This document shows, in pieces, positions 1 to 9,589 of a stretch of 64,000 nt of DNA. Numbering within the stretch: the stretch's first letter is position 1; each line of letters starts with the position of its first letter. This stretch comes from Sphingobacteriaceae bacterium (GTDB taxonomy: Bacteria > Bacteroidota > Bacteroidia > Sphingobacteriales > Sphingobacteriaceae). The DNA is taken from positions 186,001 to 250,000 of the forward strand of contig JAGIAD010000004.1 in NCBI GenBank assembly GCA_017745075.1, read 5' to 3'. Both the position numbers and the translations under genes were made by a program. The notes under the pieces are model-generated. The model was not told where the DNA came from. It did no database searches and worked only from the letters and a program-made list of their open reading frames with translations.

Positions 1-197
1 AGATTTAGTTTGTAAGAGAATTTATGTACAAAGCACCAATTAGAAACAATCAATATTCAAACCCTATCCGGAGGCAAAAAAATGTTCAAAACGTTTAGTC
101 GCGCGAGGTTAAAGTTTGAAAATTGATATTTCTTTATACTAAATATAACCCTCCTCCAACTGATCATTGGAATTTGGTTATTTGATAATTGGTTATT

Positions 198-515
198 CTA
201 ATATACCGGCATGCTCGGGTCAAAAGCCTCTTGCCAGGCTAAAATACCACCTTTTAAATTATAAAGATTATCAAATCCGTATTGTTGCTCCAACTGCATT
301 ACTGCTGCTGCGCTTCTTTTTCCACTGCGGCACTGGATAATTACAGGCTTATCCTTTGCAACCTTGTCGGCCTCAATTAAAATTCCACCTAAAGGAATAT
401 TCTCACCATCAAGATTGGAAACCTCGTATTCGAATGTTTCACGAACATCAATTAGTTGAAAATCTTCTTTATTATCAATTTTCTCTTTTAGTTCTTGTAC
501 CGATATTTCTTTCAT
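198..515 (-). CDS. Rhodanese-like domain protein
   Basis: Single-domain rhodanese of 105 residues without a signal peptide, so probably cytoplasmic. The active-site loop is visible as C62-R-S-G-K-R, with the catalytic cysteine that carries a persulfide in this family. The N-terminal Asp-Val-Arg and the C-terminal Leu-x-Gly-Gly-Ile-xx-Trp segments are also typical. Such stand-alone proteins (GlpE/PspE-like) move sulfane sulfur to thiophilic acceptors; the acceptor here is unknown. It is transcribed alone towards the left edge. A -7-like box TATATTTG lies about 20 bases ahead of the ATG on the minus strand. The domain call is firm, the physiological role is not. Confidence 0.9.
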   Translation of the reverse strand: MKEISVQELKEKIDNKEDFQLIDVRETFEYEVSNLDGENIPLGGILIEADKVAKDKPVIIQCRSGKRSAAAVMQLEQQYGFDNLYNLKGGILAWQEAFDPSMPVY

Positions 516-534
516 TTTATTAAATGTATTTATG

Positions 535-542
535 CAAATATA
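535..542 (-). promoter_or_regulatory. Bacteroidota -7 promoter box (rhodanese gene)
   Basis: On the minus strand this reads TATATTTG, an exact match to TAnnTTTG, and lies about 20 bases upstream of the rhodanese start. No clear TTTG -33 box was found, so this is a candidate only. Confidence 0.4.
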
Positions 543-643
543 GGAAAATCGGCTTTACACGCTACATCAAAAAAATGCCATAAAATTTTGCATAAAACTG
601 TAACAACTGAAACCCTTAGGCGTTTAAATATAAATAGTTACAA

Positions 644-1765
644 ATGGACAAGTTGAACCGTTTCTTTTGGTTTTGTTCCGGCGCTCACATTCCAACGCTA
701 GAAAAATATCCTTCAGAACAAAATAAATATACCGGCATTGGTGCCACCATTTTTTTTACAGGCTTATTTGCAGCACTTTCTGGCGGCTATGCCATGTATT
801 TTGTGTTTAAAGGCGCAGACCTGGCCGTAGTTTTCGCCATCATTTTTGGCTTTTTATGGGGGGCGGCCATTTTTAATATGGACCGTTATATCGTATCGAG
901 CATTAATAAAAGTGCGAGCACCAACAAACAGTTGCTACAGGCCACACCACGTATTTTACTGGCCATTATGATTGGTATGGTAATATCGCGGCCAATCGAA
1001 CTGAAAATTTTCGATAAAGAAATTAAAGAACGCTTAAAAGTGAGTTATCTTAATGGTCAAAGGGCTAAAATTGATACCTTGAACAAAGCTTTCGAGAAAA
1101 AATACCAGGTAGAATTTGGTCGGTTAAACCAACAAAAAGCCACAAGAGATTCGCTTGAAAAGGGAATAAAATCCGACAGGCAAAAGCTGAATTTTGAGAT
1201 TTTCGGAAACAAAACCACCGAAACATCGGGAGTAATGGGTTATGGCCCTTATGCTAAACGCAAAGAAGCTGAAATTGCACAGCGTACTGCCGAACTTGAT
1301 TCTCTGAAGTCAGCCATCAATAAATCTGAAAATTTTGTTGATAAACGCAAAGAATTTGATGGTTTATTTACAGAGAAACTCTACACCAAAAAGCAATTAG
1401 ACAGTTTATCGGATATTGCGGGTTTTGCCGACCGCAACTGGGCCCTTGGCCAGCTTAAATTTAACGTAGATGGCAGCCGCGACAACAATACAGCCATTGC
1501 AGTAATGTTTATTGGTTTGCTGTTTATCTTTTTTGAGTGTTTACCGGTATTTGTTAAGCTGATGAGTGCACGCGGCCCTTACGATTATGCCATTGCCGAT
1601 GGAGATGAAGTTTCGATTTACCATTCTAAAAAAGATAAGGATTTTCATTTCGAAGTAGCTGATAACATCCACGAAACGAGGGTCGACTCAGAATCGTCTA
1701 AGAAGAAAGAAATTATAAAAGGGAAAGCCTACCGCGATCTTGAAAAATATGATTGGGATAGTTAA
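644..1765 (+). CDS. DUF4407 domain-containing membrane protein
   Basis: 373 residues matching the DUF4407 family, recognisable from the N-terminal Phe-Trp-x-Cys-Ser-Gly-Ala segment followed by membrane helices. I see hydrophobic segments at about 32-54, 59-78 and 103-116, a long charged and probably coiled-coil stretch at about 120-245, and a fourth helix at about 282-305. The last 65 residues are hydrophilic. The topology suggests an inner-membrane protein with a large soluble helical domain between helices 3 and 4. The biochemical role of the family is not known. It stands alone between a divergent rhodanese gene and a peptidase gene 106 bases downstream. Confidence 0.85.
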   Translation: MDKLNRFFWFCSGAHIPTLEKYPSEQNKYTGIGATIFFTGLFAALSGGYAMYFVFKGADLAVVFAIIFGFLWGAAIFNMDRYIVSSINKSASTNKQLLQATPRILLAIMIGMVISRPIELKIFDKEIKERLKVSYLNGQRAKIDTLNKAFEKKYQVEFGRLNQQKATRDSLEKGIKSDRQKLNFEIFGNKTTETSGVMGYGPYAKRKEAEIAQRTAELDSLKSAINKSENFVDKRKEFDGLFTEKLYTKKQLDSLSDIAGFADRNWALGQLKFNVDGSRDNNTAIAVMFIGLLFIFFECLPVFVKLMSARGPYDYAIADGDEVSIYHSKKDKDFHFEVADNIHETRVDSESSKKKEIIKGKAYRDLEKYDWDS

Positions 1766-1871
1766 GCGATGTAAAATGGAATAGGAAAAACGGAAGCGCA
1801 GAGCAAAATACTTCCATTTTACATGATTACATCTTCCATTTTTATTAAATTGCCCGTATCAATCGCTTTTT

Positions 1872-3713
1872 ATGAAGAATTTTCTAGGTGCTGCCATTGT
1901 GAGCCTTTTCTCACTTACAGCTTTTGCCCAAAACGAAATCAGTTACACGGTTTCATTTCCAAATGCCATACACCATGAGGCTGAGATCAGTATGCACATT
2001 CCTAACGTGCCCGCAGGTACACTAAAGGTGCGTATGAGCCGTTCTTCTCCCGGCAGGTATGCTACACACGAGTTTGGTAAAAATGTATATCATTTAAAGG
2101 CTTTTGACGGTACAGGAAAGCTTCTAACAGTTAACCAATCTGCCGGCGACGTATACGAAATCCCAGGCCATGGGAGCAGTGTTAAAATAACTTATACCCT
2201 TTTTGGCAACTGGATTGATGGCACTTATGCCGGTTTCGACGAAACGCATGCCCATATGAATATTCCGGCAACTTTTGCTTTCCCGATCGGCATGGATAAC
2301 CGTGCACGAACAGTAAAATTCAATTATGCCGGCAAACAAAACTGGAAAGTGGCTACACAGCTAAAACCTCAGGCTGATGGAAGTTATTTTGCTCCTGATT
2401 TGCAGTATTTCATGGATAGTCCCATTGAAATAGCAGATTATAAAACCGCCAGCTGGCAGGTTAAAAATACCGACGGCAAAACGCAAACCATCCACCTGGT
2501 TTCGCATGCTAATGATGACCAGCAAACCATTGATAATTATGCCGCAATGCTGAAGAAAATGGTTGATGAACATTTAGCCGTGTGGGGCGAATTTCCAACT
2601 TACGATTACGGCCACTATTACTTTTTGCAGGATGTTTACCCTGATAATGCAGGTGATGGAATGGAGCACCGGAACTCGACTTCAATCGTACAGCGCACAC
2701 CGAAAATTGCAGGTTACGAATCTAATTTACTCGGTACATTTTCGCATGAATATTTTCACAGCTGGAATGTGGAACGATTACGCCCTAAAACCCTTGAGCC
2801 CTTTAATTTCGAACATGCCAATATGAGCAATGAACTTTGGCTGGCCGAAGGCTTTACACAATATTATGGCAACCTGTTGCTAACCCGTGCAGGCTTGAAA
2901 ACAGAAGACAATGCCATCCAGACTTTTAATGGGTTGGTAAACGCAGTTCTACTCTCGCCCGGAGCACTCAGCTTTTCGCCCATCGAAGCCAGCCGCTACG
3001 CGGTGTTTGCTGATGCGGGCGTAGCGATTGATCAAACCAACAAGGTCAATATTTTTACTTCTTATTATACTTACGGAGCCGCAACTGCCCTGGCATTGGA
3101 CCTCCGTTTAAGGTCAGAATTTAAATTGACACTTGATGATTACATGCGGGCGCTGTGGAAAGCCTACGGAAAAACAGAAATTGCCTACACCGTTCCCGAT
3201 TTAGAAAAAACCCTGGCAAGCCTAACTAAAGACCCGTCTTTTGCTGCCAGTTTCTTTAAAAAATACATTTATGGCACCGAAAAAAATGACTATGCGAAAC
3301 TGTTGCTAAATGCCGGATTGGTGTTGCGAAAAGCAAGTCCTAACAAAGCATTTACAGGCTTTGGCCGCCTGACAGTCCAGAACGGAAAGGTCATTTTACC
3401 ACAAACTTTAATTGGCACCCCCGCTTATCAGGCGGGTTTAGATGTAGATGATGTACTTTTAAGCATTGATGGTACAGCGATAAAAGACCTGGAAACGGTT
3501 AATGCAATTGCAGATGCCCACAAGCCTGGCGATGTACTTAACATTACTTATCTGTACCGGGGTGTAGAAAAAACAACAAAATTAACCCTGGCCGAAAATC
3601 CCGCCTTAGAGCTAATAAGCATTGAAAAAACAGGCGGTACCCTGACAACTGACATGCAAAATTTCAGAACCAACTGGTTAAGCACACAGGTTAAATCGAA
3701 AACAACTAATTAA
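1872..3713 (+). CDS. M61 family metallopeptidase with PDZ domain
   Basis: 613 residues with a Sec signal peptide (about 1-20, ending Ala-Phe-Ala-Gln), so exported. The zinc motif HEYFH is at residues 292-296 and the third ligand is probably E326 in the Trp-Leu-Ala-Glu-Gly-Phe segment, the M61 (glycyl aminopeptidase) signature. An N-terminal beta-sandwich precedes the catalytic domain, and a PDZ domain occupies about residues 490-585, the standard M61 layout. The family trims peptides with N-terminal Gly or Ala; I infer a periplasmic peptide-degrading role. The next peptidase gene begins 8 bases after the stop, so the two are probably co-transcribed. Confidence 0.92.
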   Translation: MKNFLGAAIVSLFSLTAFAQNEISYTVSFPNAIHHEAEISMHIPNVPAGTLKVRMSRSSPGRYATHEFGKNVYHLKAFDGTGKLLTVNQSAGDVYEIPGHGSSVKITYTLFGNWIDGTYAGFDETHAHMNIPATFAFPIGMDNRARTVKFNYAGKQNWKVATQLKPQADGSYFAPDLQYFMDSPIEIADYKTASWQVKNTDGKTQTIHLVSHANDDQQTIDNYAAMLKKMVDEHLAVWGEFPTYDYGHYYFLQDVYPDNAGDGMEHRNSTSIVQRTPKIAGYESNLLGTFSHEYFHSWNVERLRPKTLEPFNFEHANMSNELWLAEGFTQYYGNLLLTRAGLKTEDNAIQTFNGLVNAVLLSPGALSFSPIEASRYAVFADAGVAIDQTNKVNIFTSYYTYGAATALALDLRLRSEFKLTLDDYMRALWKAYGKTEIAYTVPDLEKTLASLTKDPSFAASFFKKYIYGTEKNDYAKLLLNAGLVLRKASPNKAFTGFGRLTVQNGKVILPQTLIGTPAYQAGLDVDDVLLSIDGTAIKDLETVNAIADAHKPGDVLNITYLYRGVEKTTKLTLAENPALELISIEKTGGTLTTDMQNFRTNWLSTQVKSKTTN

Positions 3714-3721
3714 ACATAAAA

Positions 3722-5029
3722 ATGAAGAGAATAGCCCTTTTTGCCCTATTTGGGATGGCAGGTTTGCAGCTTAAAGCGCAAAACATCGATAAAATTATCA
3801 CACGCGAATATACCGATCACCTGATTAAAACGTTAAGTGCCGATGATATGCAGGGACGTGCAACATTTACGCCGGGTATCGATAAAGCCGCAACTTTTAT
3901 CGAATCTGAATTTAAAAAGATTGGTTTACAGCCTCTACCCGGTGAGAAAACTTTTCGCCAGACCTTTAACAAATATCAGGTTGCAAATGTAACTACCCAT
4001 GTTAAAATAGATGGACAGGAAGTTGCGTCAGAAAATGTAATGATTACCGGTGCTACTACAGAAAGTATTACACTTGATAAATCGAATACTACGGTTGTTA
4101 AATTAGATCCTGAAAAGCCGTTTGTAGCACAATTCAGGACAATGCTAAATGCTGATAAAAATCAGATTGTTTTGGTCGATAGTAAATTTGCTGATCTGTT
4201 TAACCGCTATAAAGATCATTTCAGCAAACCTACAACGGTTGATGAGGAAGATATTAAAAAAACAACGAGTGTTGTACAGGCTTTTGTTTTAGGTAAAGAT
4301 GCAGCAACAGATTTTTCTGCGACGCTTAAAAACAAGATAACTAAAATGCCTTTATTTAATGTTGCAGGTGTTATTCCGGGTAAATCTAAAGCGAAAGAAA
4401 TTGTGGTTTTCTCTGGTCATTACGATCATTTAGGCTTTTTAAAAAGTGTTGATGGTGATAGCATAGCCAATGGCGCAGATGATGATGCTTCGGGTACAAC
4501 CGCTATGATTGCACTGGCCAAATATTATAAAGCACAAAAAAACAATGAGCGCACCTTAATCTTTGTTGCTTTTACTGCTGAAGAAATAGGCGGTTTTGGT
4601 GCAAGATATTTCTCCGAAAAACTGAATCCTGATGATGTAGTAGCCATGTTTAATATCGAGATGATTGGTAAGGATTCGAAATTTGGCAAAAATACGGCCT
4701 TTATTACCGGTTACGAAAGATCTGATTTTGGAAAGATTTTGCAGAAAAACCTGGCCGGAACTGAATTTACCTTCTACCCGGATCCTTACCCGGATCAAAA
4801 CTTGTTTTACCGAAGCGATAATGCTACTTTGGCCGCTTTAGGTGTTCCGGCGCATACCATCAGTACCGATAAAATTGATATCGATAAATTGTACCATTCG
4901 GTTAAGGATGAGTACAGCTCTTTGGATGTAGAAAATATCCTATCTACCATTAAAGCCATTGCGAAAAGCGCAACCAGCATCGTAAATGGAACCGATACAC
5001 CGACTAGGATTCCGAAGTTGAATAAATAA
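3722..5029 (+). CDS. M28 family zinc aminopeptidase
   Basis: 435 residues with a signal peptide ending near residue 20 (Leu-Lys-Ala-Gln). The co-catalytic zinc site of M28 is complete: H233 and D235 in GHYDHLG, the NGADDDASG loop around D253-D255, the E287-E288 pair in FTAEE, and H378 in GVPAHT. Members are periplasmic or secreted aminopeptidases. The start lies 8 bases after the M61 peptidase stop, which suggests a two-gene peptidase operon. An inverted repeat just after the stop ends transcription from both sides. Confidence 0.93.
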   Translation: MKRIALFALFGMAGLQLKAQNIDKIITREYTDHLIKTLSADDMQGRATFTPGIDKAATFIESEFKKIGLQPLPGEKTFRQTFNKYQVANVTTHVKIDGQEVASENVMITGATTESITLDKSNTTVVKLDPEKPFVAQFRTMLNADKNQIVLVDSKFADLFNRYKDHFSKPTTVDEEDIKKTTSVVQAFVLGKDAATDFSATLKNKITKMPLFNVAGVIPGKSKAKEIVVFSGHYDHLGFLKSVDGDSIANGADDDASGTTAMIALAKYYKAQKNNERTLIFVAFTAEEIGGFGARYFSEKLNPDDVVAMFNIEMIGKDSKFGKNTAFITGYERSDFGKILQKNLAGTEFTFYPDPYPDQNLFYRSDNATLAALGVPAHTISTDKIDIDKLYHSVKDEYSSLDVENILSTIKAIAKSATSIVNGTDTPTRIPKLNK

Positions 5030-5046
5030 AAGAAGTTTAAACAAAG

Positions 5047-5092
5047 CGCACAGGTTTTTAATCGGCGCAAGCCCCGAAGTTAAACCTGTGCG
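5047..5092. terminator. Bidirectional intrinsic terminator
   Basis: Perfect 11-bp inverted repeat (5047-5057 with 5082-5092), flanked by A-rich sequence on the left and TTTT on the right. It sits between the convergent M28 peptidase and carboxymuconolactone decarboxylase-like genes. The loop is long (24 bases) but contains CGG/CCG that can pair inside it. Confidence 0.7.
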
Positions 5093-5113
5093 TTTTGCAA
5101 TAGAACTGACGTT

Positions 5114-5680
5114 TTAGCTTGCTTTTCTTTTACTGATATCGCAAAGCATATCGGAATGTATATTCAGACCAATATTGGTGATATTTGATAAGTGTTCGCT
5201 GGCAGTAAGATAAATAATTTCGCAAATTTCCCTTTCAGAATAGTATGTTGTCATTTTTGAAAAGACTTCGGGATTTACTCTTTTATCTTTTGTCAGTTCA
5301 GTTACATAATCTAATGCAGTTCTTTCGGCCTCGCTATATTGCGGATCTGTTTTATACTCCGCTAAGGCATCAAATTTGGCTTCATTCATGGCTTCTTTAA
5401 TAGCAACAAACCGGCCTGTATCTATGCAGAATTCGCAGACATTGATACGGGCTACCTGTTGTCTGATCAGTAGCTGCAATTCTTTTGGTAGTTTCAACTT
5501 TTTATCCAGTTGATATATTTTTCCGCCAAACATGCCGAAGGCTACAGGTAACCTTGCAGAAAACACTTTTACGGGGGTTATCACCTTGCCGAGTCGCCTG
5601 CGGGTAAGGTAATATACAATTTTCATCATTAATCCTTTTGGATTTTCGATCGGCTGAAGAAATGGTTGTGTACTGTTCAT
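5114..5680 (-). CDS. Carboxymuconolactone decarboxylase / AhpD-like protein
   Basis: 188 residues with the CMD/AhpD fold signature. The redox pair C82-E-F-C85 is followed by the helix carrying Asp-Thr-Gly-Arg. An intact CxxC suggests an AhpD-like peroxidase or disulfide role rather than a true decarboxylase. It lies 44 bases downstream of an ECF41-type sigma factor gene on the same strand. CMD-family genes are the best known partners and targets of ECF41 sigma factors, so I infer it is the sigma factor target. A TGTCACA motif resembling the ECF41 -35 box sits upstream at 5728-5734. Substrate unknown. Confidence 0.85.
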   Translation of the reverse strand: MNSTQPFLQPIENPKGLMMKIVYYLTRRRLGKVITPVKVFSARLPVAFGMFGGKIYQLDKKLKLPKELQLLIRQQVARINVCEFCIDTGRFVAIKEAMNEAKFDALAEYKTDPQYSEAERTALDYVTELTKDKRVNPEVFSKMTTYYSEREICEIIYLTASEHLSNITNIGLNIHSDMLCDISKRKAS

Positions 5681-5707
5681 ATTCTGTTTTTTTTATTTAC
5701 AGAGTAA

Positions 5708-5734
5708 AACAATCTCCTCCTCAGTTATGTGACA
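5708..5734 (-). promoter_or_regulatory. Candidate ECF41-dependent promoter
   Basis: On the minus strand TGTCACA (5734-5728), a 16-base spacer, then TGTT (5711-5708). The published ECF41 consensus is TGTCACA, 16 bases, CGTC, so the -35 box is exact and the -10 box is only partly similar. The -35 box overlaps the last codons and stop of the sigma factor gene. The promoter would drive the CMD-like gene starting at 5680. Confidence 0.45.
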
Positions 5735-6585
5735 ACAAATTTAAAATCGCTATCAAAATGTGCAAGTTTATCAGGATTTATAACGGCAAAAACCTGAGAG
5801 ATTTTGTTTTCCTGGAGTGATAATACCTGTATGCAGATGATTTTTCCGTTTATACGGATAACGATAGCTGGTTGTGATAAGATTTGGGTAAAAGAAAATG
5901 TTGGTGGGTGGGTTTGGTTATTAAAAACTTTTATCATAAACTGCGCAACTGATTGTTTTCCGAAAATTGGCTTCGCTATTGCCGGGGCTTTGCCGCCACC
6001 ATCGCCAATAATAGAAATATTATCATTTAAAATAGCAATCAGTTCTTCTATCTCTCCGCTGCTGATAAGGGAAACAAATTTTTTGGCAACTTCTATTGAT
6101 GTAGCATCTGAAATAGAAGTGTGTTTGAGGTTTGCAACTTTTTCTTTTGCTCTTTTAAAGAGCTGCCTGGAATTGGCGGTCGAAATGTTTATTGCTTCTG
6201 CAATTTCCTTATGATCAAAATCAAATGCTTCCCTTAATACAAAAACGGCTCTTTCAGTTAGCGAAAGCTGTTCCAGTAAAAAAATCAGCTCGTAACAGAG
6301 CGAATTATGTTCTTCAAATTTTGAATAGTGGATGGTTTGTTCCCGGCTTGATACAATTGGCTCAGGCTGCCACGATCCGGTATATGTTAATCGCTGTTCT
6401 CTTTTTTTTAAGTTTAAACAATGATTAATAGTTGTCCTGATTACATAATTTCTTTTGTCGGCAACAATTTCAGCAATCGGGCTTTCTAAAAATTTTAGAT
6501 TAATATCCTGCACTACGTCTCTCGACGATTCATAATCACCTGTCATATCATAGGCTATTGAAAATATCAATTTATCAAAGCTCAT
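5725..6585 (-). CDS. ECF41-type RNA polymerase sigma factor with SnoaL-like C-terminus
   Basis: Sigma-70 family protein: region 2 at the N-terminus (Ile-Ala-Tyr-Asp-Met-Thr-Gly...VVQD), then region 4 (LxLTERAVFVLREAFDFDHKEIA), then a SnoaL/NTF2-like domain of about 115 residues. The ECF41 hallmarks are visible: WQPEP in the linker, DGGGK in the extension, and NPDKL near the C-terminus. In ECF41 the extension replaces a separate anti-sigma factor and tunes activity. A longer frame opens at 6630, but the Met at 6585 fits the family N-terminus better and avoids starting 12 bases after carB. The neighbouring CMD-like gene is the expected ECF41 partner. Confidence 0.88.
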   Translation of the reverse strand: MSFDKLIFSIAYDMTGDYESSRDVVQDINLKFLESPIAEIVADKRNYVIRTTINHCLNLKKREQRLTYTGSWQPEPIVSSREQTIHYSKFEEHNSLCYELIFLLEQLSLTERAVFVLREAFDFDHKEIAEAINISTANSRQLFKRAKEKVANLKHTSISDATSIEVAKKFVSLISSGEIEELIAILNDNISIIGDGGGKAPAIAKPIFGKQSVAQFMIKVFNNQTHPPTFSFTQILSQPAIVIRINGKIICIQVLSLQENKISQVFAVINPDKLAHFDSDFKFVVT

Positions 6586-6642
6586 TCTAAATACAGTTAA
6601 AGTTAGATGTGCCAGTTGAACCCAGCACATATAACTTTGTTA

Positions 6643-9480
6643 TTATTTGCTCAGGTACATCGATTTGTCTTTGTAAAGCTTACGGAAGTAAGGATCTTCA
6701 AGGTCTTTGATGAAACGGATCGCTTCCCCAGTCGATTTCATTTCAGGGCCAAGCTCTTTCGTAACCTCCGGGAATTTCTCGTAAGAGAATACCGGTTCTT
6801 TAATCGCATAGCCTTTTAATTTACGTTCGATGGTAAAATCTTTCAGTTTCGCTATACCCAGCATAATTTTTGCTGCGATGTTAATATAAGGCACATCGTA
6901 TGCTTTTGCAATAAACGGAACCGTACGCGATGCCCTAGGGTTTGCCTCAATTACATAAACCTTTTCATCTTTAATGGCAAACTGGATGTTTAATAATCCA
7001 CGTACATTTAAGGCTTTGGCAATTTTGACAGAATACTCTTCCATTGCTTTAGTTACCGTTTCTGATAAACTAAAGGTTGGCAATACTGCAAATGAATCTC
7101 CTGAGTGGATCCCTGCAGGTTCGATATGCTCCATCATACCCACGATGTGTACTTCATCACCATCAGAAATTGAATCTGATTCTGCTTCTTCTGCCCTATC
7201 TAAAAAGTGGTCGATCAATACACGGTTGCCAGGTAAATCGCCCAGTAATTTTACTACTGCTTTCTCCAGGTCTTCATCGTTGATCACAATGCTCATGCCT
7301 TGTCCACCCAATACATAACTCGGACGAACGAGTACCGGATAGCCTACCTCATTTGCCACAACAATTGCTTCTTCGGCATTTTCGGCGACTCCGTATTTCG
7401 GATAAGGGATATCTAAATCTTTTAACAAGTCTGAGAAACGGCCACGGTCTTCAGCAATGTCCATGTTCTCGAAAGATGTTCCGATAATTTTAATGCCGTT
7501 CTCAGTTAATTTCTCGGCCATTTTCAGGGCGGTTTGTCCACCAAGCTGAACAATTACACCAATTGGTTTCTCCAGTTCGATAATTTCGCGTACATGCTCC
7601 CAGAAAACCGGTTCGAAGTAAAGTTTATCGGCCATGTTAAAGTCGGTAGAAACCGTTTCAGGATTACAGTTCACCATGATGGCTTCGAAACCTGATTCTT
7701 TAGCGGCCAATAAGCCGTGTACGCAAGAGTAATCGAATTCAATACCCTGGCCAATGCGGTTAGGTCCTGATCCTAAGACAATTACCTTTTTTCTGTCTGT
7801 AGGTACCGATTCATTTTCCTCTTCGAAAGTAGAGTAGTAATATGGTGTTTGTGCCGGGAATTCAGCAGCACAGGTATCAACCATTTTGTATACCCTGCGG
7901 ATACCTAACTCTTTTCTGCGTGCGTAAACCTCATCTTCGGTTACGTTACCCAGTAACCATGAAATCTGCACATCCGAAAATCCTTTTTGTTTTAAGGTGT
8001 AGAAGAAATCGCGTGGGATATTGTTCAGTGAGTATCTTTTTAATTCAGTTTCTAAAGCAACAAGCTCCTGAATCTGGTTTAAGAACCATTTGTCGATCTT
8101 GGTTACCTTACGGATTGATTCTAAAGGAACCCCCATCGCCATGGCATCTTTTATTAAGAACAGACGGTTCCATGAAGCGTGCTCCAGGCCATCCATAATT
8201 TCTTCGATATTGCGTACTTGTCTGCCGTCTGCACCTAAACCTGAGCGACCAATTTCTAAACTCTGACAAGCTTTCTGCAAAGCTTCGATGAATGTACGGC
8301 CGATAGCCATTACCTCACCAACCGATTTCATCTGTAAGCCAAGTTCTTTATTTGCGCCTTTAAATTTATCGAAGTTCCAGCGAGGTACTTTAACGATTAC
8401 ATAATCTAAAGTCGGTTCAAAATAGGCAGAAGTAGTTTTGGTAATCTGGTTTTCGATTTCATCTAGGTTGTAACCTATTGCTAATTTAGCTGCGATTTTA
8501 GCGATCGGATAACCGGTTGCCTTACTTGCCAATGCTGATGAACGCGATACACGCGGGTTGATTTCGATGGCGATAATCTCATCATCAACCGGATTAACCG
8601 AGAACTGAACGTTACAGCCTCCGGCAAAATTACCGATTGCGCGCATCATTTTAATCGCCTGGTTACGCATTTCCTGGTAGCAGCGGTCAGAAAGTGTCAT
8701 CGCAGGAGCAACAGTGATCGAATCTCCGGTGTGAATACCCATCGGGTCAAAGTTTTCGATAGAACAAATAATGATTACGTTATCGTTGCTATCTCTTAAT
8801 AACTCCAGTTCATATTCTTTCCAGCCTAAAACTGCTTTTTCTACCAAAACCTCGTGGGTTGGCGAAGCTTCTAAACCACGTTTTAGAGCAGCATCGAATT
8901 CTTCTTTTCTGTGTACGAAACCACCTCCTGAACCACCCAGGGTATATGAAGGGCGGATTACCAGCGGATAACCAATTTCCTGTGCAGCCTCTTTACCTTC
9001 TAAAAATGAGTTGGCAATTTTAGATTGTGCAACACCTACACCGATATCGACCATTAACTGGCGGAAAGACTCACGGTTTTCTGTTTTTTCAATCGCATCA
9101 ACATCTACACCAACTACTTTAACGCCATATTTTTCCCAAACACCACGTTCTTCGGCCTCTTTACAAAGGTTTAATGCTGTTTGGCCTCCCATTGTAGGAA
9201 GTACCGCATCAATTCTAGGCAGATCCGCAGAGTCAATATGCTCTTGTAAAATAACCTCTATTGAATCAACAGTTAACGGACGCAGGTAAACATGGTCGGC
9301 GATAACCTTATCCGTCATAATGGTAGCCGGATTGGAGTTGATAATGGAAACGGTAATCCCTTCTTCTTTTAAAGAAAGGGCCGCTTGCGAGCCCGAGTAG
9401 TCAAATTCACAGGCTTGGCCAATAATAATTGGTCCGGATCCTATAATCAGTACTGAGCGGATGGAAGTGTCTTTAGGCAT
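6643..9480 (-). CDS. carB: Carbamoyl-phosphate synthase large subunit (no MGS domain)
   Basis: Makes carbamoyl phosphate from ammonia (from CarA), bicarbonate and two ATP for pyrimidine and arginine synthesis. Both ATP-grasp halves are present: the first opens with IGSGPIIIGQACEFDYSG, the second with VLGSGPNRIGQGIEFDYS near residue 555. The protein is 945 residues and stops soon after the second half (LGPEMKSTGEA). The C-terminal MGS-like allosteric domain of about 130 residues found in the 1073-residue E. coli enzyme is absent. The stop is clean with no frameshift remnant behind it, so this looks like a natural short form. No carA lies nearby. A -7 box TATCTTTG lies about 110 bases upstream. 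Confidence 0.97.
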   Translation of the reverse strand: MPKDTSIRSVLIIGSGPIIIGQACEFDYSGSQAALSLKEEGITVSIINSNPATIMTDKVIADHVYLRPLTVDSIEVILQEHIDSADLPRIDAVLPTMGGQTALNLCKEAEERGVWEKYGVKVVGVDVDAIEKTENRESFRQLMVDIGVGVAQSKIANSFLEGKEAAQEIGYPLVIRPSYTLGGSGGGFVHRKEEFDAALKRGLEASPTHEVLVEKAVLGWKEYELELLRDSNDNVIIICSIENFDPMGIHTGDSITVAPAMTLSDRCYQEMRNQAIKMMRAIGNFAGGCNVQFSVNPVDDEIIAIEINPRVSRSSALASKATGYPIAKIAAKLAIGYNLDEIENQITKTTSAYFEPTLDYVIVKVPRWNFDKFKGANKELGLQMKSVGEVMAIGRTFIEALQKACQSLEIGRSGLGADGRQVRNIEEIMDGLEHASWNRLFLIKDAMAMGVPLESIRKVTKIDKWFLNQIQELVALETELKRYSLNNIPRDFFYTLKQKGFSDVQISWLLGNVTEDEVYARRKELGIRRVYKMVDTCAAEFPAQTPYYYSTFEEENESVPTDRKKVIVLGSGPNRIGQGIEFDYSCVHGLLAAKESGFEAIMVNCNPETVSTDFNMADKLYFEPVFWEHVREIIELEKPIGVIVQLGGQTALKMAEKLTENGIKIIGTSFENMDIAEDRGRFSDLLKDLDIPYPKYGVAENAEEAIVVANEVGYPVLVRPSYVLGGQGMSIVINDEDLEKAVVKLLGDLPGNRVLIDHFLDRAEEAESDSISDGDEVHIVGMMEHIEPAGIHSGDSFAVLPTFSLSETVTKAMEEYSVKIAKALNVRGLLNIQFAIKDEKVYVIEANPRASRTVPFIAKAYDVPYINIAAKIMLGIAKLKDFTIERKLKGYAIKEPVFSYEKFPEVTKELGPEMKSTGEAIRFIKDLEDPYFRKLYKDKSMYLSK

Positions 9481-9589
9481 GATAAAGCTTAAACAATAAT
9501 TAAAATTCTAAAGTGTTGAACCCGAAGGTGAAGAAGCAAGAAGGTTTTTTGCTTTTTAGGAGGAAAATCCCAACTGTTCTGTCGGGATG

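Noticed and set aside
1..197. Gene at the left edge
   Set aside because: No frame with coding character on either strand; an AT-rich spacer after the rhodanese gene.
7842..8198. 118-codon frame opposite carB
   Set aside because: Antisense to a firmly identified gene, with no recognisable domain.
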